Source: Malurus cyaneus samueli
Lineage: Eukaryota; Chordata; Aves; Passeriformes; Maluridae
Assembly (NCBI GenBank): GCA_009741485.1
Contig: CM019220.1
Coordinates: forward strand, 31,068,185-31,132,184
DNA: 64,000 bases
Reading direction: 5' to 3'
Program-made: the position numbers and the translations under genes
In this document: one piece after another, positions 24,201-35,119 of the stretch
Layout of the letters: each line of letters begins with the position of its first letter
Position numbering within the stretch: the stretch's first letter is position 1
Notes under the pieces: model-generated
The model's input: the letters and a program-made list of their open reading frames with translations, nothing else
Databases searched by the model: none
Told to the model about the DNA's origin: nothing

Positions 24201-27200
24201 GACAGCATGGCATGCCCAGCCTTGGGGGTGGAATTTGACCCCTGGGAAGTAGCATATGTATTAAATGTGAGCTTTTGGTCATTCTGAGGAAATCGGTCCT
24301 TACCTGTTTGACCTGGGACTATGGAGTCATTCTCAGTGATTCCTGGTTTCAATATTATTCTATTTTTTCCTGACATCTCTCCTTTTTGAAAAACAGAGGT
24401 CAGGGTAAAGACACTTGCCTAAATGACAGTTTCCTCCTACTCTTGGGGATTAAATATTCTCCCAAAACTACTCTCTGGTCTCTACTATGGGGGAATAAGC
24501 AGTCTGAACCCTAAATGGTCTGAATAAATAAAAGCACCACAAAATCTTGTAAAATCACTGTGGGATATAGGGGAGTCTGTTCCTTATGTGTTTATTTCAA
24601 AGAAATTCCATGACTGTAATAAAGTTTGTGCAAATAATTACATGCTCTCATGTTGTATGTAGCAAAAGGGCAAGGAAGCAGGGGGGAACAAAGCTTAAAA
24701 GGATTTGCCTATGCTTGGTCACTCTCTGGATTACTTACTTTTATTTTCCTCAGGCTTTTTCTCCTAACTGTGCATCAAGGCTATGTATTGACTTTGCTGA
24801 ATTATTGAAGGGAGTTGCAAATGATGCATGAAATGAAAAATCCTTCTTCACCCTCTGCACAAACTGCCAACAGACAATTCTGTGCAATCACTGCTGAGCT
24901 GCACCATGATACCAGGTATACCTAGACACCCACAAAAATTGTTTGAGTTCATGATAATGGAAGTTTCTATTCTTAGTATTTCCTTTTCTCCTTTCAACTG
25001 CCAGTTTCAGAAGAAATGCAACATTCTGCCAGGGCAGTTGTCATCACTGAAAGCATTGGAACCTTATGTTGGTATAACTGAGGACCAAGTCAGAGAAAAT
25101 AGGCGCCTTTCTGGTGTGCTTGTAGGAATCTGTGCCTTCATCTTCTCTCAGATTTATGAGCATGTGTGTCTTTTAATATTTATTAAAGACAAGCTGGGCA
25201 TAGAATACATAAAAATTACCTAGCAGCTGCTGTGCACATCTAGAAAATGAGGAAAGGACTGGTAAAGGACAATACTGTGCAGGTGGGGGGGACTGAGGCA
25301 GTGAAGAAAGAGGAGAAAGCAGACCAGATGGTGGAAGGCTGCACTGTGTGTTTCTTAGGAACAAGCACCGAAGAAAACGTGGAGTGTGTGAAAGTTGTGC
25401 CCCACTGAAAATAGGTGTGGGAACAGCAAATGTCAGGGTGGAGGTCCCTGAGTTGTTAAAATTTGTCCCAGGTCTGTAAGAGGAAAAAGCAGCCTCCAGT
25501 CTTGCTGTGGCTGCACTCACCCAGGATGGGGGAAGCCACAGAGCCACATTCCCTGATCTTCCAGGGCTTTCCTCCCCTTTGAGGAGCAGGGAACTCCACA
25601 CAGTCCAACATAGGGGTTCACTTCTCTTTCTCCTTCTAAATATGCTGTGCCTGTTTAGGGAATCTCAATTTTGAAAAGCTACATTTCCACATGGCTTCAA
25701 AAAAAAAGTGACAACAGATGTTGAATTGAGCAGTGCACTCGGATGTCAACCAAATCTGGAATTACAGGAATTTTAGAGCAACTATGTGCTTCTTGTTTGA
25801 GTGGTGTTAATTTTAGCAAACCATCCCTTACTCAGAGGCCCCCAACCCAAAACACTATGTTGCTTGATATAATTTGAAAATCTTCTGAAAATATATGTTA
25901 TAAGAGTAAGTGATAATGTTAGGGTTTGGAGTTTCATCGTGATTGTGCTGCACAGCTGCTAACACCAGCCTCTTTAGAATTTATGTGCTCATCGAGGTTT
26001 TTCAGGAGAATTTAATTTGAGGAAGTTGTGTTTATCAACTTCCTGGCTTACTGTCAACAGCATGCTGCTTTGTTTTTAATATGAGGTGCTAATTATGTTT
26101 TTCTCAGGCTTCAATATAAATGAAATCTATTTGGCAGTTGTCAACAGCTTTGCAGAGTATGATAATGCCATCACACAAACTTTGAGGTTCTCTAAGCATG
26201 GATTTATATTTCACACTGTGGACAAGATCACCTGACCTGTTTTGCAGATGTTTTGGAGAGCACAGAACCTGCCAGGAAGTGTAATAGCACTGAACACCAG
26301 AAATGCCTGCTCTTTGTGAGGAAGGAGCACAACAGGGCTAGACTTTGGTGAAAATCTCACAGCATTAGGAAAGAGCTTGAATCACATTAAGCAGGAGTGT
26401 ACCTGTTAGAGTCCTTCTTCATCCCAAAACTGAGCTCTAGGCAAGGGTAAGCCATTCAGAAGAGGTGGGGAGGTTCCTCTTTTTTCCACGAACATACAAT
26501 GATCTGTGTGCTACCAATCCCTACACCACAAAAATTAAAACATAGTCTGAAGTGGAGGGAGTTCACAGAAAACTTTCTAAAAGGAGTCTGAGTTCCAGAC
26601 CCTCCTTTCTGACAAGCCTCCTCTGGGCACAGCAGAGGTGGTCCCAAAAGTCCCTTTTCCTTTTGCCACAGCTCTGGCAGTGATGCATTGGGTGGATCCC
26701 ACTAGGAGATCTTCTCAGACAGGAGCTGCTGATGTAATTTAATGAGGGATTATTAAAGGAATATTGAGCCTCGTCAGTACCCACAACAGAAGAAAGCAAT
26801 TGCAGGACAGAAAGGAGGGAATTGATAAAGGCTTGATTGCAGTTTGGATATCAGAAGGATGGAGGCAACCTGTTTTCCCAGGCCAACACATTAGGGTCAG
26901 AATTGCATTAGGGCAGGACAATCCTGCCACTTCTTTTGACACTGGCAGTCTCAATAGTTGTGTTGAGAAGCCAAATAACCTGTGCAGTGCTGTGCGGGAG
27001 AAAGGATGATGAGGTATTGATTGCATTTTAGTCAGTGAGAGGGAGAGTGAAAGGGATCAGTCTATTTATTTTGTCTGTTTACCATCACAGATGGAGCAAG
27101 ACATGGGAAGTGTGGGATGCCTTTGTTTTGATCAGAGGAGGTAATTTCACTGAAGTCTCCATAGCCTTTGCAAATATGCCACTGATAACAGAACAGATAT

Positions 27201-30200
27201 ATTTTGAAAATATTCAGCCTATTTGGGATTAAGAGATTGTTGGTGTTTCTTTAATTTTGATTGTCCTTTATATTCTTAGAAAATAAATCTTCTTTCAATC
27301 ATATTGCACTTAAGCTTTATGCTCTTAAACAAAACTTCCTCCCAGCTTATTTTTAGAAAAAAATGAAATGGGAGAGGTTGTTAAACATTTTTGCACTTGA
27401 AGTCAGATTTTTAATAATCCCTTTTGCAAAACAGGTTTTACATCTTCCATGCTGATATAGCTATAATCTTTTTCCCCATCATAATTAAAAGACACTTGTT
27501 TGACATTTTTTGCCTCTTCTTTTTCCTTTAAATGTCGCTTTAGAAGAAGTGCAAAACCTGTACTTTTCCCTCTGCTCCTGCTGTGCCACCACCCCTGCTG
27601 CAGGGCTGTTGGTATTCAGCTTCTCCATGACTGTTTTCTTTTTCTTCCAAAAGCAGTGCTGTTTGCATCTCGCTGGCAGAAGCTGCTCTAGGTCCTGTGT
27701 GTGATGGTGACAGATTATTTACAGTGTCCCACTCCCTCTGAACAGTGTCTTTCACTGATCTGCTCGTGCTCACACGTGCCAGTTGCCCTCCCGAGGTTGC
27801 CCAGGAGTGGAACACCTCTGGGGACCCCTAAAATGCTGGCCAGGCAACAAGGAGAATATCTTTTTCCTTCCCCCAGGAGCCACTAACCATGCACAGGCAT
27901 AGGAAATGAACATATATTTCTTCGGACTGCAAGGAAAGAAAGATAATTCAGATGCCCAAAGAGATTTGTGATGTGGAAACATGTCCTTTCTCCCTACCAA
28001 AGTGAAAGCAAAGTGACTTCTCTAGTCAATTTGATTTAGGGCCACCATGCCAAGCTCTGCAAATGTTGCTGAGCCCTGAAGAGGTTCAGATTCCTCAGAA
28101 ATGGAGATATGTGCACTGTGAGTGTTCTTGCTGGTATCCTGCTGGCCCACCCCTTATGATTTTAGACCATTACATCACCTACTGCCATTTCCATTTTTTC
28201 TCTTCTAGTGAGCACAGTAGCTGATGTTTTCTCTAAGAGCATATTCATGATTTCCTTGAATGAACAATATTTTCTGCATTTGAAACAGGGAAAGTCTTTG
28301 TCAATCTTTCCTCCATCACACTGGCTGCACAGTTGCTCTTGGTGCTCCTCATCACATCCTGAAAGCAGCCCTGAGCCCAGGCACAGTCCAAGCACTCAGA
28401 ATTTGGCTGTTGCCAGCTCTCTAGCTGTGCAGGTGGATGAAATGAAGTCTTTGGCTGTTTTGGGTATAGCTCAGTAACCTTCCTGCTGGCATTTTTGTGT
28501 TCCTGCTGTGACATTGCCATGGCAGAAATGGGAAAGCACAATGTAAGAGTCAAAGGTATGAGAGGCCATGGGAAACCACTTGTTCAGTGTGTATTTGAAG
28601 TCACAGAGTAGCTGGAGCACCTCTCTTCTGCAGGGGAAAGACATTTTGTAAATGAAAATATGTGCCTTCATCCATGAAGCCTTGGAAGCATGTTGGGGGT
28701 AATTTCCTGCTAGGGGTACATTTAAAAAACTTAAACCAGCCCTGCAACATTGGAAAGTCTCCAGGATGGCATGAACGAGGAAATTTGCATTCAGCCAAGG
28801 AAAGCCAGGGTTGAGCCAGTGGAAGCTTGGGGAATCCTCCATATAGACATCAGAAATCACTGGGAAGTGTTCCAGGTGCTTTCTGTGTGCTTAACTGTGA
28901 GCACAGAAATAACAGAACAAAGAAAGGAAAGGCCAGCCTGACCCTGTGCCCCAAACTGAAGGAGAAGCCAAGTTCATGACAACCCTTACAGACCTTGGAA
29001 AGGGCACAACAGGGGTGCCAGTTCTTGCCTTTGCATTTGCTCTGCCCTCTGCCAGGCTGGGCAGTGGTCACACCACTCTGACGTTTTCTCTCAGTTTAAA
29101 ATTTGCTTGTGATCTTTATGTGGAGGAAAATTTGGCACAGCTACATTCAGCCCCTGCCAAAATGTGTGCCTTGTTCATCTCTGCTTTTCTCTTTATAACA
29201 GCATAATTAATTTTACATAATTAAAATAAATAAAAAAAACAACAAAAACCCACTCAGACTTTAAATACTCTGATTTTGTTTCCAATGAATTAACATCCTA
29301 GAGTAAAACACCAAAATCCCACTTTTACCATTGTATTTGTACACTTGAAATCACTTGCCACTTCTTTCTGTAAAAATTCATTTAATCTAATTTCTTGGTA
29401 AATTGTTAATTCATTTTAGTTAATTCACTCCTCTTCTGAGTTTAATTTTCCCCCTTTATTCATGTATTTCTTACAGTCGCTGCACCCAAGTTCATGATTG
29501 CTTCAAAGCTATGAGTCACATCTATGTCATAAAATACAGAATGGAGAGAAACTTGTGAGCTTCCTTTACTTTGACTCGAGACATGTTTTTGATTCTCAAT
29601 GTCAAAAGTGCAGCAGAACCTGTCATTTCTGTTCCAGACATGAAAAGTATTAATAAACCAAATAAAGGAGACCACACTGGAAAATGTGAATTCCAGAAAA
29701 AAATCAAAATGAAAAGCTGAAACTCAGTCCATGAAAATGAAAGGAAAGAATCCTGAATTTTTTATCAGAACTGTATTTGGTCTGCATATTTGAATGTATT
29801 TGTCATGCCTTATGTACACAAAGAACAAACATAAATCAGGTGATTTTTATTATTTTTTTCAGATTAAGGCAAGAAACAAACAAAAAAGAAGACATAAACA
29901 GCTCATTTATTTCTTTATTACTGTGTAGTTTTTGACTTTGATGGAGTGACTTCAAAGACTTAACATATTTTCAAGCACGAGAGTAGCATCAGACTCAAAT
30001 TCTTCATATACAAAAGAGCTCTGGTTGAGTCAGAAAAACGTTTTTCCATCTTGAACTTTTCTTACTTTGTAAAAGGAAACCTTAAGTCTCTTCTCCTAAA
30101 ACTTGTCATGAATTTTAATATTTTTAAGTTACAGTAATGAAAAAAATGACGTGCAAAGTTTAATAGAGGTCAAAGGATGGAAATTTTGTAGGAAGGTTAA

Positions 30201-30890
30201 AGTGAGAAGACTGATCAGAAAATTGTAGAAAATCCTCTTACAAATGAAAAAATTAAGATTCTGTCTCAGATTTGGGGTGGTTTGTGTTTTTTTCAAAAGA
30301 ATCTCTAAGTGCAAAATCTGCCTCAGTCCCAGTAGTTGGGCTCTGGACTGAGCATTACCCAGCTGTTCCCAGAAGTCCTCACTGCATAAATTTTGCTTTG
30401 GAGTCAAATCACTCAGTCACACAATTTGCTACTTTTCAGATTAAAATGGTTCCGCTGAGATGCCCATCTTCTTTTCTGAGAAGTCATTTGGTTTCCTTTC
30501 AGGAGCATAGTGCTGGGGCTTTGCCATGGTGATTGTCACAGGATTTTCTGTGAGGCTTTTTTGAATAGAAAAGACTTCTACTTAAGTCTTCTCACTGCTT
30601 AAAAAAACTTGCCAAGCAAACCTTAACTTATACTAGAAACAGAAACAAAAGAGGTATGACACCACAATTTTAACTGCAGTTTCTATGATCTGTACATTTA
30701 AAGAGTTATAAATGTTCTTAAATGCAATTGCCTATTTTGCAGAGAACAATTTCTACAAATTGGTCTTTATTCAGTCAGCAATTAAGGCAAAAGAGGTGGT
30801 TTCAGCATTGAGATATTTCACTAAATAGCCATCTAATTCTGTGTTTTGAAGACTAGGTGGTCTTCAAAAAGGCATAAATTTTGCTTCTAG
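21271..30890. other. Long non-coding stretch, no gene recognised
   Basis: Almost 10 kb with only short, unfamiliar frames (longest about 142 codons, minus strand, 25173-25601). Small items: a pyrimidine tract with a 12-13-bp tandem unit (22762-22793), an (AC)n run (22696-22706), and perfect inverted repeats at 22361-22379 (7-bp arms), 26020-26044 (9-bp arms AGGAAGTTG/CAACTTCCT) and 30571-30590 (7-bp arms). These are within chance expectation for this length. No LINE, LTR or DNA transposon was recognised. Confidence 0.6.
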
Positions 30891-30893
30891 GCA

Positions 30894-30917
30894 GGGGCAT
30901 TGAAGGGGAGGGGAGGG
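30894..30917 (+). other. G-quadruplex-forming motif
   Basis: Four G-runs on the plus strand, GGGG-CATTGAA-GGGG-A-GGGG-A-GGG, with loops of 7, 1 and 1 bases. This satisfies the usual four-runs-of-three, loops-up-to-seven rule, and the two single-base loops favour a stable parallel fold. Surrounding DNA is AT-rich and no promoter is visible nearby. Confidence 0.75.
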
Positions 30918-33570
30918 AGAGTAAGCTTTGGCTGATTCTGTTAGTATAACTGAAAAATAATAATTCAAAATATTTTCATCAAGAATGGGCCATCTTCACA
31001 TTCAGGCTCCAAATTCATATTTGATGCTCTTTGAAGTAAATAATAGAAATTTCCTGTTGGATTAAGTATGTCACTAGTTTTTTTTTTTTGTTTTGCTTGA
31101 TAGGGATGAGGAAAACATACATGAAGCACCTAATAAATGTCTCTTGTTTGCACAGACTCCTAGAAAGAGGCCGACTTGCAAGTGGGTAGATGGTAAATTA
31201 TTTATGGCACTCTGTTTCTGCAGATGCAAAAAAAAAGATGAATTCTTGTATAAAGGGTGAACATGGATTAAGGGCCAGCAAACAGAGAAAAATCAGTCCA
31301 TGGGACATATAGACTCTGCCAGAAAGATACTGCCTCCAATCCATCTGATTTTGACTTCAAAATGTTCTTATCCTAGCCTGGGTCTGTCAGATCTAACGGA
31401 GAATCTGAGCTTTCAGAAGGATGTACAGCACCATTGAGCAGTACTTGCTCACTGAGGAAGATTGGCACTTGAATGCCATGTCTTTAAAAATTGCAGTGGT
31501 GGGTGGCAGAGCACTCCATAGGAGAATTAAGAGTTTTTATTTTTAGGAAGGTGGCATAGCAATGTGCTAAGAGACAAATCACGAAGCAAACAGAAGTGGG
31601 CTGGAAGAATACAGAAGATAAACAAGCTATGCAGGACAAGTGGATAAAATTAGGAAATTAGAGCAAAATTTCTGACTCAGGTGTGAACCCAAAAGTGTGT
31701 GATTCTGACTGATGTTTATCTATCCAGAGCAACTAAGAAAGACTAAACAGATTTGCTAAAGAAAAGGAGAATCGAACTACTGTCACTGGAAACTCTTTAA
31801 AAAATCTCCATATGTTTGGGTTTCTGAAGTTTTCTGACAGGCAGAGCATGACTGGGACCTATGGCTGCCACCTCCACATCAGAATATTATCAGCATTTCC
31901 TTATCAGAGCCTGGGAAATGGCCAGGCATGGGGAGGTAGTGGGAGAAGCTGGGTTGCAGGGAACTAAGGCACCTTTCTATAGGAAACCCACCCTGAAAAA
32001 GCAGCTTTGCATAGGAAAGCCCCACCCAGCCCCTGCAAGGGTTTTTGCCTAAATGCAGCCTGCCGTGTCCCAAAGTCCTCTTTCTGTCTCCTCGTCTTTC
32101 CATTTTGTAATGGGGGGGGGTGGCAAAGTACAAAGACGCCAAAACAATGTACAGGTGAGTCAGAAATAAAGGAAAAAAAAAGGAGTAAAATGCCTTCCAG
32201 ACAAGAAGATGTGTCTGTTTATTATAAGTATGGCACCAACCAGACCTTCTTTCACCCAGAAAAGTGGCTGTCCTACATTTCTCTCTGACACCTTGGCTTG
32301 TCAGGAGAATCCAGCCCCTGTGTGCTCAGGGTAGGAGCTGCAGTCCTCAGTCTTGTGCAAAGATTACTGTAATTGAGGTGTCTTTGGACTGTAAGAGGAT
32401 CATTAGCTCCCCAATGATCTTGAATGTTTATTGTTCTCATTTCAATTGATTTCCTAAGCTCAGGTTGCCCTGGAAATGGAGCATATTGTGTCTCTGAGGA
32501 GCTGGGTACACAGTTTTTCCTTCTGTCACCAGGGAAGAGGAATTCCTGCTGGAGGAAAGGTGATTATGATGCTTTCTTGTGTTGTGAAAGTATTCCTTTT
32601 TAATTCTCTCAAAACAGCTTGAATGAGAATGGTGGGATGTTTTCCTGCATTTCTCACAGATGCAAAATGTCCTCTGCACTGCTGATTCCTCATACCTCTG
32701 TAACTTTCTCATTATTTCTTACCAGAGCTCTTGCCAGATGTGTAAATCAAAAGTGTATCAAACAGCTTATAAATGCTCAGGGACTTTCTACATTTTTCAT
32801 ATTTTTTTTCTTATCCTCTTTCTTTCATTCCATCTTTCCAATTGCAGCTCACTGATATGTGCCCATCAATGGCTTCTGTCTTTTACAGAAAACATTGTGA
32901 TTCCTTTGAAAAAAAATTAAAGGATAGTTTTAAAAGTTTTCAAAGTCAGGGAAAGACACAAGAAATACATTAAAAGCAGAAAAGTTAGCAGCGTGGGAGT
33001 GGGTGAAACAGGAATTTCTAGTCTGAGCTCTTATTGATTTAGCGGAAAGGTAATTTGGAAAGGTATCCTTAACAGAAAAACCAGTAAAACATAGATATGT
33101 GGGTTTTCAAATTCAGCTATTTACATGAGATTTTACTCAAAAATCCTGACGTGTATCTGCTCTCCTCTTCACCCTTACACTTTCTGATCTTCGGTCTGTG
33201 GAAACTGCTGGACTTCATTTGCCATATAAGGAGGAATCTTTGACTTCCCTAACTACTTAGTTAGTGAAAATATTAATTTGTAGCTTTTGTTGGATGTCAC
33301 AGCATTGAATCTCAATGGAATGTGTTGTCCAGCCAACCTTCTGATTTCCCTGGACTCATATTGGTCTTGCCTGCAAAGTCAGGAAGATGTCTTCAGAAGA
33401 CATCATCTTGCCCAGCATGTCAGGGAAAATGGGCATTTTGGATAAACCTTCCTAGTTTAACATGGGTGAGACAGCAAAGAATGGTATCACAAAAGATGAC
33501 TTTGCTATATTGGTCCAGAGCAGATTTTACAATCTAAGTATAGCAAACGAACATACAGAAAGGTTAGGGG
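30918..33570. other. Non-coding stretch, no gene recognised
   Basis: A T12 run at 31078-31089 and a G9 run at 32112-32120 are the only simple tracts. Open frames are short. No repeat family or RNA gene was recognised. Confidence 0.6.
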
Positions 33571-34325
33571 AAATCTATTTAGGAAATAGAGGTTATTTAT
33601 TTATTTACTAATAAATAGGTTATTTATTTAGGAAATAAAACGGTAAAATAATACTAAAATTTATTCCCTGATATGGTTTGTATGGATTTCATTTAGGGTT
33701 ATTTAGTAGTTCAAAATCTCTTGAAAAGGGAAAATGCCTTTTCATTTTTTAATGCCTTTTCATGTTTTAATTTTCTATGTTTTTTTCTGAATGTTTTTTA
33801 TTTAATAAACTACAATTGTAACAACATTAGCAACTTTAACTTGTAAGCCCAAATGCTTACTTTTATCAGACAAATAAACTAACCTCCAACCCAAAATAGC
33901 CTATTATGTCTGAGAGGATTTTCTTCTGTTAATTGAAAATGAACTGGAACTAAGCTAAATTGCTTGAATGTTTAATCTTTCCTTGCTACACTAGGGTTAC
34001 TAGCGGGTGCGAGCACAGACACATTTCTAAACAGAAATAACAAGCTATTTAGTGTTTCAGCTCTGGTAAGTGCTGAGAAGGGCAGTGACCTGTAATACCA
34101 GTAAGACTATGAGCATTTCCAAATCCCAGGCACTCCTGCTAAAAGACAGCTTCTCAAAGCTTCCATTTGTTCATAGCCGAGGGAAATGTTAAAGAAAGTT
34201 CTTGCAAGAAAGCTGATTTCCTTCATCATTAATGTAGAGAGAATTTAATCTTCAGAAAATTGAACTAGGTTGCAAGCTGGAAAAGATAGAGGTTATTTTA
34301 AGGAAAGATAGAGGTTATTTTAAGG
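33571..34325. repeat. Cluster of small tandem duplications
   Basis: Three separate local duplications occur within 750 bp: an AT-rich ATTTAGGAAATA/GGTTATTTATTT shuffle (about 33574-33640), two 18-bp units differing at one base (33733-33750 and 33751-33768), and two identical 22-bp units (34282-34303 and 34304-34325). The cluster lies just upstream of LTR copy B. Replication slippage in AT-rich DNA is the simplest explanation. Confidence 0.9.
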
Positions 34326-34590
34326 ATCAAGCAGCAGGATAGCCTGGATCTCCTCTCTGTAGGGAAAATTGCAGTAGTTGCAGCTCCTTCATGCCAGCTG
34401 CAGCTGTGGCATGAGGGCCTTGCTAATCCTCTGGGAATGTGCTCCCTGTATCATAGGGGATATGCAGCAAGTTCAGTCTGGTGTTGCAGATAATATATGT
34501 GGGGGCAATTCCCATAGGATAGTGAAAGGGGGAGATTGCCCTGCATCCCTAGGGAACCTCTCAGCATAGAGAGGACAGGCGAAGTCTTTC
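34326..34590. other. Unique sequence next to LTR copy B
   Basis: Short non-coding stretch with small overlapping frames; one of them (34473-34673, minus) runs into the LTR. Nothing else recognised. Confidence 0.6.
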
Positions 34591-34594
34591 AGAG

Positions 34595-35115
34595 TGATGC
34601 CTGATGATTTTTGCCTTTCCTTTCCTGTATTCTTTTTATACTTATATATCCTTTTATACATTTTCTGTACCATCTATGCATCCTCCCATGCCCCTTAGCC
34701 CACATGCTTGTAATTCCTGGAGCCTGATATTCCAGCTTAGTTTAGGAGTTCTTCTGGGCAGAGAGACCAAACATCCTGAGGAAGGGTCAGTGTGCCCTGT
34801 GCTATCTTAAACCCGAGGCTCCAGCCTTGGCTGATGCCTTCTCTCTAGAACATCTTGTGTAAACTGCGCTCTGGCCTCATCTGGGGGGATTCATTAGAAT
34901 AGGGGGACATTACTGCATTTGTTAAATTTCTGATTGGGGAACCCTAGATAGATATGAAAATTCTTGATACCTATAAAACTTGTACCCGTGCTATACACGG
35001 CTGTGCATTCTGTCATCAAGTTGTGCACCTGGGATCCCAAATACTGAGGTAAAACCCTTTTTATCCCCTTAACCATGTCTGTGTCATTATTAAAAACTGG
35101 CCTTTCAAGGCAACA
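34595..35115 (+). mobile_element. Solo LTR of a young endogenous retrovirus (copy B, plus orientation)
   Basis: This 521-bp element is the inverted partner of 15213-15703. It starts TGATGCC, ends GGCAACA and is flanked by a perfect 4-bp target duplication, AGAG (34591-34594 and 35116-35119). In the plus orientation a CCAAT-type box (ATTGG, 34933-34937), a TATA box (TATAAAA, 34972-34978) and ATTAAA (35089-35094, about 20 bp before the end) lie in the correct order. U3 therefore covers about the first 400 bp, and R plus U5 the rest. Compared with copy A it has about 30 extra AT-rich bases near its 5' end (about 34629-34662). No internal retroviral sequence is attached. The 4-bp duplication suggests an ERV1 (gammaretrovirus-like) integrase. 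The near identity of the two copies points to recent activity of one family. A minus-strand frame of 116 codons (34894-35244) crosses the LTR edge and shares its LTR part with a frame in copy A; it is not a gene. Confidence 0.92.
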
Positions 35116-35119
35116 AGAG

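Noticed and set aside
25173..25601. 142-codon open frame (minus)
   Set aside because: Ser/Pro/Leu-rich product of the kind given by antisense low-complexity DNA, with no recognisable domain.
26020..26044. Perfect 9-bp hairpin AGGAAGTTG/CAACTTCCT
   Set aside because: Within chance expectation, with no T-run or gene context to suggest a terminator or RNA.
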